Assembly: GCA_023435985.1 (NCBI GenBank)
Contig: JAEZKY010000161.1
Location: forward strand, 1-41,466
DNA length: 41,466 nucleotides
From: Bacillota bacterium
GTDB taxonomy: Bacteria > Bacillota > Clostridia > Clostridiales > Clostridiaceae
Reading direction: 5' to 3'
This document shows positions 40,669 through 41,466 of the stretch, in pieces (within the stretch, counting starts at the first letter, position 1; each line of letters begins with the position of its first letter). The notes beneath the pieces are model-generated. The model saw only the letters and a list, made by a program, of their open reading frames with translations, was not told where the DNA came from and did not search any database. A program made the translations under genes and the position numbers.

Positions 40669-41466
40669 ATGAAAGCATTATTGTTTATTGAAACAGATGG
40701 AGAAAAAGTACTAGGTGGAAGTCTCGAACTTATTAGTGCAGTAAAGGCATTAGATGCGGAAGGAACAGCTCTTATAGTAGGCAGCAGGGCAGCTTCAGAT
40801 ACAGTGGCAGATTTGGGAATTCCAGTTATTTTTATAGATGCTGCTACAGATTGTGATACATTAACAGAAGTATTATCAGAAACTGTTAAAGAACAAAACC
40901 CAGATATTGTTTTATTGGCAAATACAACAGCAGCTAAAGACATTGCACCACGTATTGCAGGACGTATGAGTTTAGGATGCGTAAGTGATGTAATAGGAAT
41001 GAATAAAACTGACGGTAAAGTTATATATACTAGACCGGCTTATGGTGGAACAATTTTGGAACATATTGAAGTAGATGGTACAGCTGTAGTTACAGTTAGA
41101 AATGGAAGCTTTTCAAAACCAGAAGCTGCTTCAAATGCAGGTGTTACAGAAAAGAAGATAGAAATTTCAGCTGATGCGATTAAGGCAAAAATTATTGATA
41201 CAGTAAAAGAAATTTCTGAATCAGTTAATTTAGAAGAGGCTGAAGTTATTGTTTCTGGTGGCCGTGGAATGGGAAATGCGGAAAATTTCAAACTTGTTGA
41301 AGAATTAGCAAGTGTGCTTGGTGGTGTAGTTGGTGCAACAAGACCAGCTATTGAGGATGGATGGATTTCTCGTGCACATCAAGTTGGACAATCAGGAAAG
41401 ATTGTAGCACCAAAACTTTATATTGCATGTGGTATTTCTGGAGCAACACAACATACATCTGGGATG
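40669..41466 (+). CDS. etfA: Electron transfer flavoprotein subunit alpha (3' end outside window)
   Basis: The first 266 codons are present; the gene runs off the right edge. The N-terminal domain begins MKALLFIETDGEKVLGGSLELISAVKAL, and ANTTAAKDIAPRIAGRMSLGCVSDV is family-typical. The FAD-binding C-terminal domain begins at about residue 190 with VIVSGGRGMGNAENFKLVEELA, then VGATRPAIEDGWISRAHQVGQSGKIVAPKLYIACGISGATQH, the FAD-binding signature (SGAxQHxxG). There is no N-terminal ferredoxin-like extension. AGGAGG lies 12-17 bases before the ATG. It is translated from the same mRNA as etfB. Confidence 0.93.
   Translation, partial: MKALLFIETDGEKVLGGSLELISAVKALDAEGTALIVGSRAASDTVADLGIPVIFIDAATDCDTLTEVLSETVKEQNPDIVLLANTTAAKDIAPRIAGRMSLGCVSDVIGMNKTDGKVIYTRPAYGGTILEHIEVDGTAVVTVRNGSFSKPEAASNAGVTEKKIEISADAIKAKIIDTVKEISESVNLEEAEVIVSGGRGMGNAENFKLVEELASVLGGVVGATRPAIEDGWISRAHQVGQSGKIVAPKLYIACGISGATQHTSGM

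Overview
The window is low-GC, AT-rich DNA with strong Shine-Dalgarno sites (AGGAGG type), intrinsic hairpin terminators and protein families typical of Clostridium sensu stricto, most like the solvent-forming or saccharolytic species. The species cannot be fixed from this sequence alone. No rRNA, tRNA, CRISPR array or intact insertion sequence was seen.

Layout. 1-5.3 kb: the start of a Uma2-type endonuclease gene on the minus strand, then an RND efflux permease and membrane-fusion adaptor in overlapping frames, then a DUF2500 protein. 5.5-11.1 kb: a VanR/VanS-like two-component system, an S11 D,D-carboxypeptidase and, across a divergent TetR/flavodoxin-ferredoxin pair, a VanZ-like membrane protein. 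Three loci here (upstream of vanR, of the carboxypeptidase and of vanZ) carry triple TTAAG/ATAAG half-sites at an exact 11-bp period, so they look like one cell-wall regulon. 11.1-19.5 kb: a small membrane protein, DUF5662, a MATE exporter, an SDR with an AraC regulator, DUF1003, and a HelD RNA-polymerase recycling helicase with an attenuator-like leader.

19.5-24.4 kb is a stretch of decayed genes (MerR regulator, LysE exporter, a multi-pass permease, a lipoprotein, a partial MATE copy, a possible transporter remnant) with one intact TPR membrane protein. 24.4-32.6 kb is a cell-envelope region: a secreted wall-binding protein, an ECF sigma factor with its membrane anti-sigma factor (which shares a C-terminal domain with the secreted protein), a PLD-like lipoprotein, a zinc amidase, a DUF5050 beta-propeller protein and a LytTR regulator.

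32.7-36.4 kb, minus strand, holds the most notable system: a small unknown protein, a cholesterol-dependent cytolysin without a signal peptide and with an unusual undecapeptide, a holin-like protein, and a GH24 endolysin with N-terminal wall-binding repeats and no signal peptide. There is no capsid, tail or integrase gene nearby. The simplest reading is a dedicated toxin-release cassette in which holin and endolysin let a leaderless pore-forming toxin out of the cell. 36.4-41.5 kb: a MazG remnant, an orphan protein also present as a fragment at 27.7 kb, an epoxide hydrolase with a divergent AraC regulator, and etfB-etfA behind a promoter with a FadR/LldR-type operator, probably the start of a lactate or 2-hydroxyacid oxidation operon that continues beyond the window.
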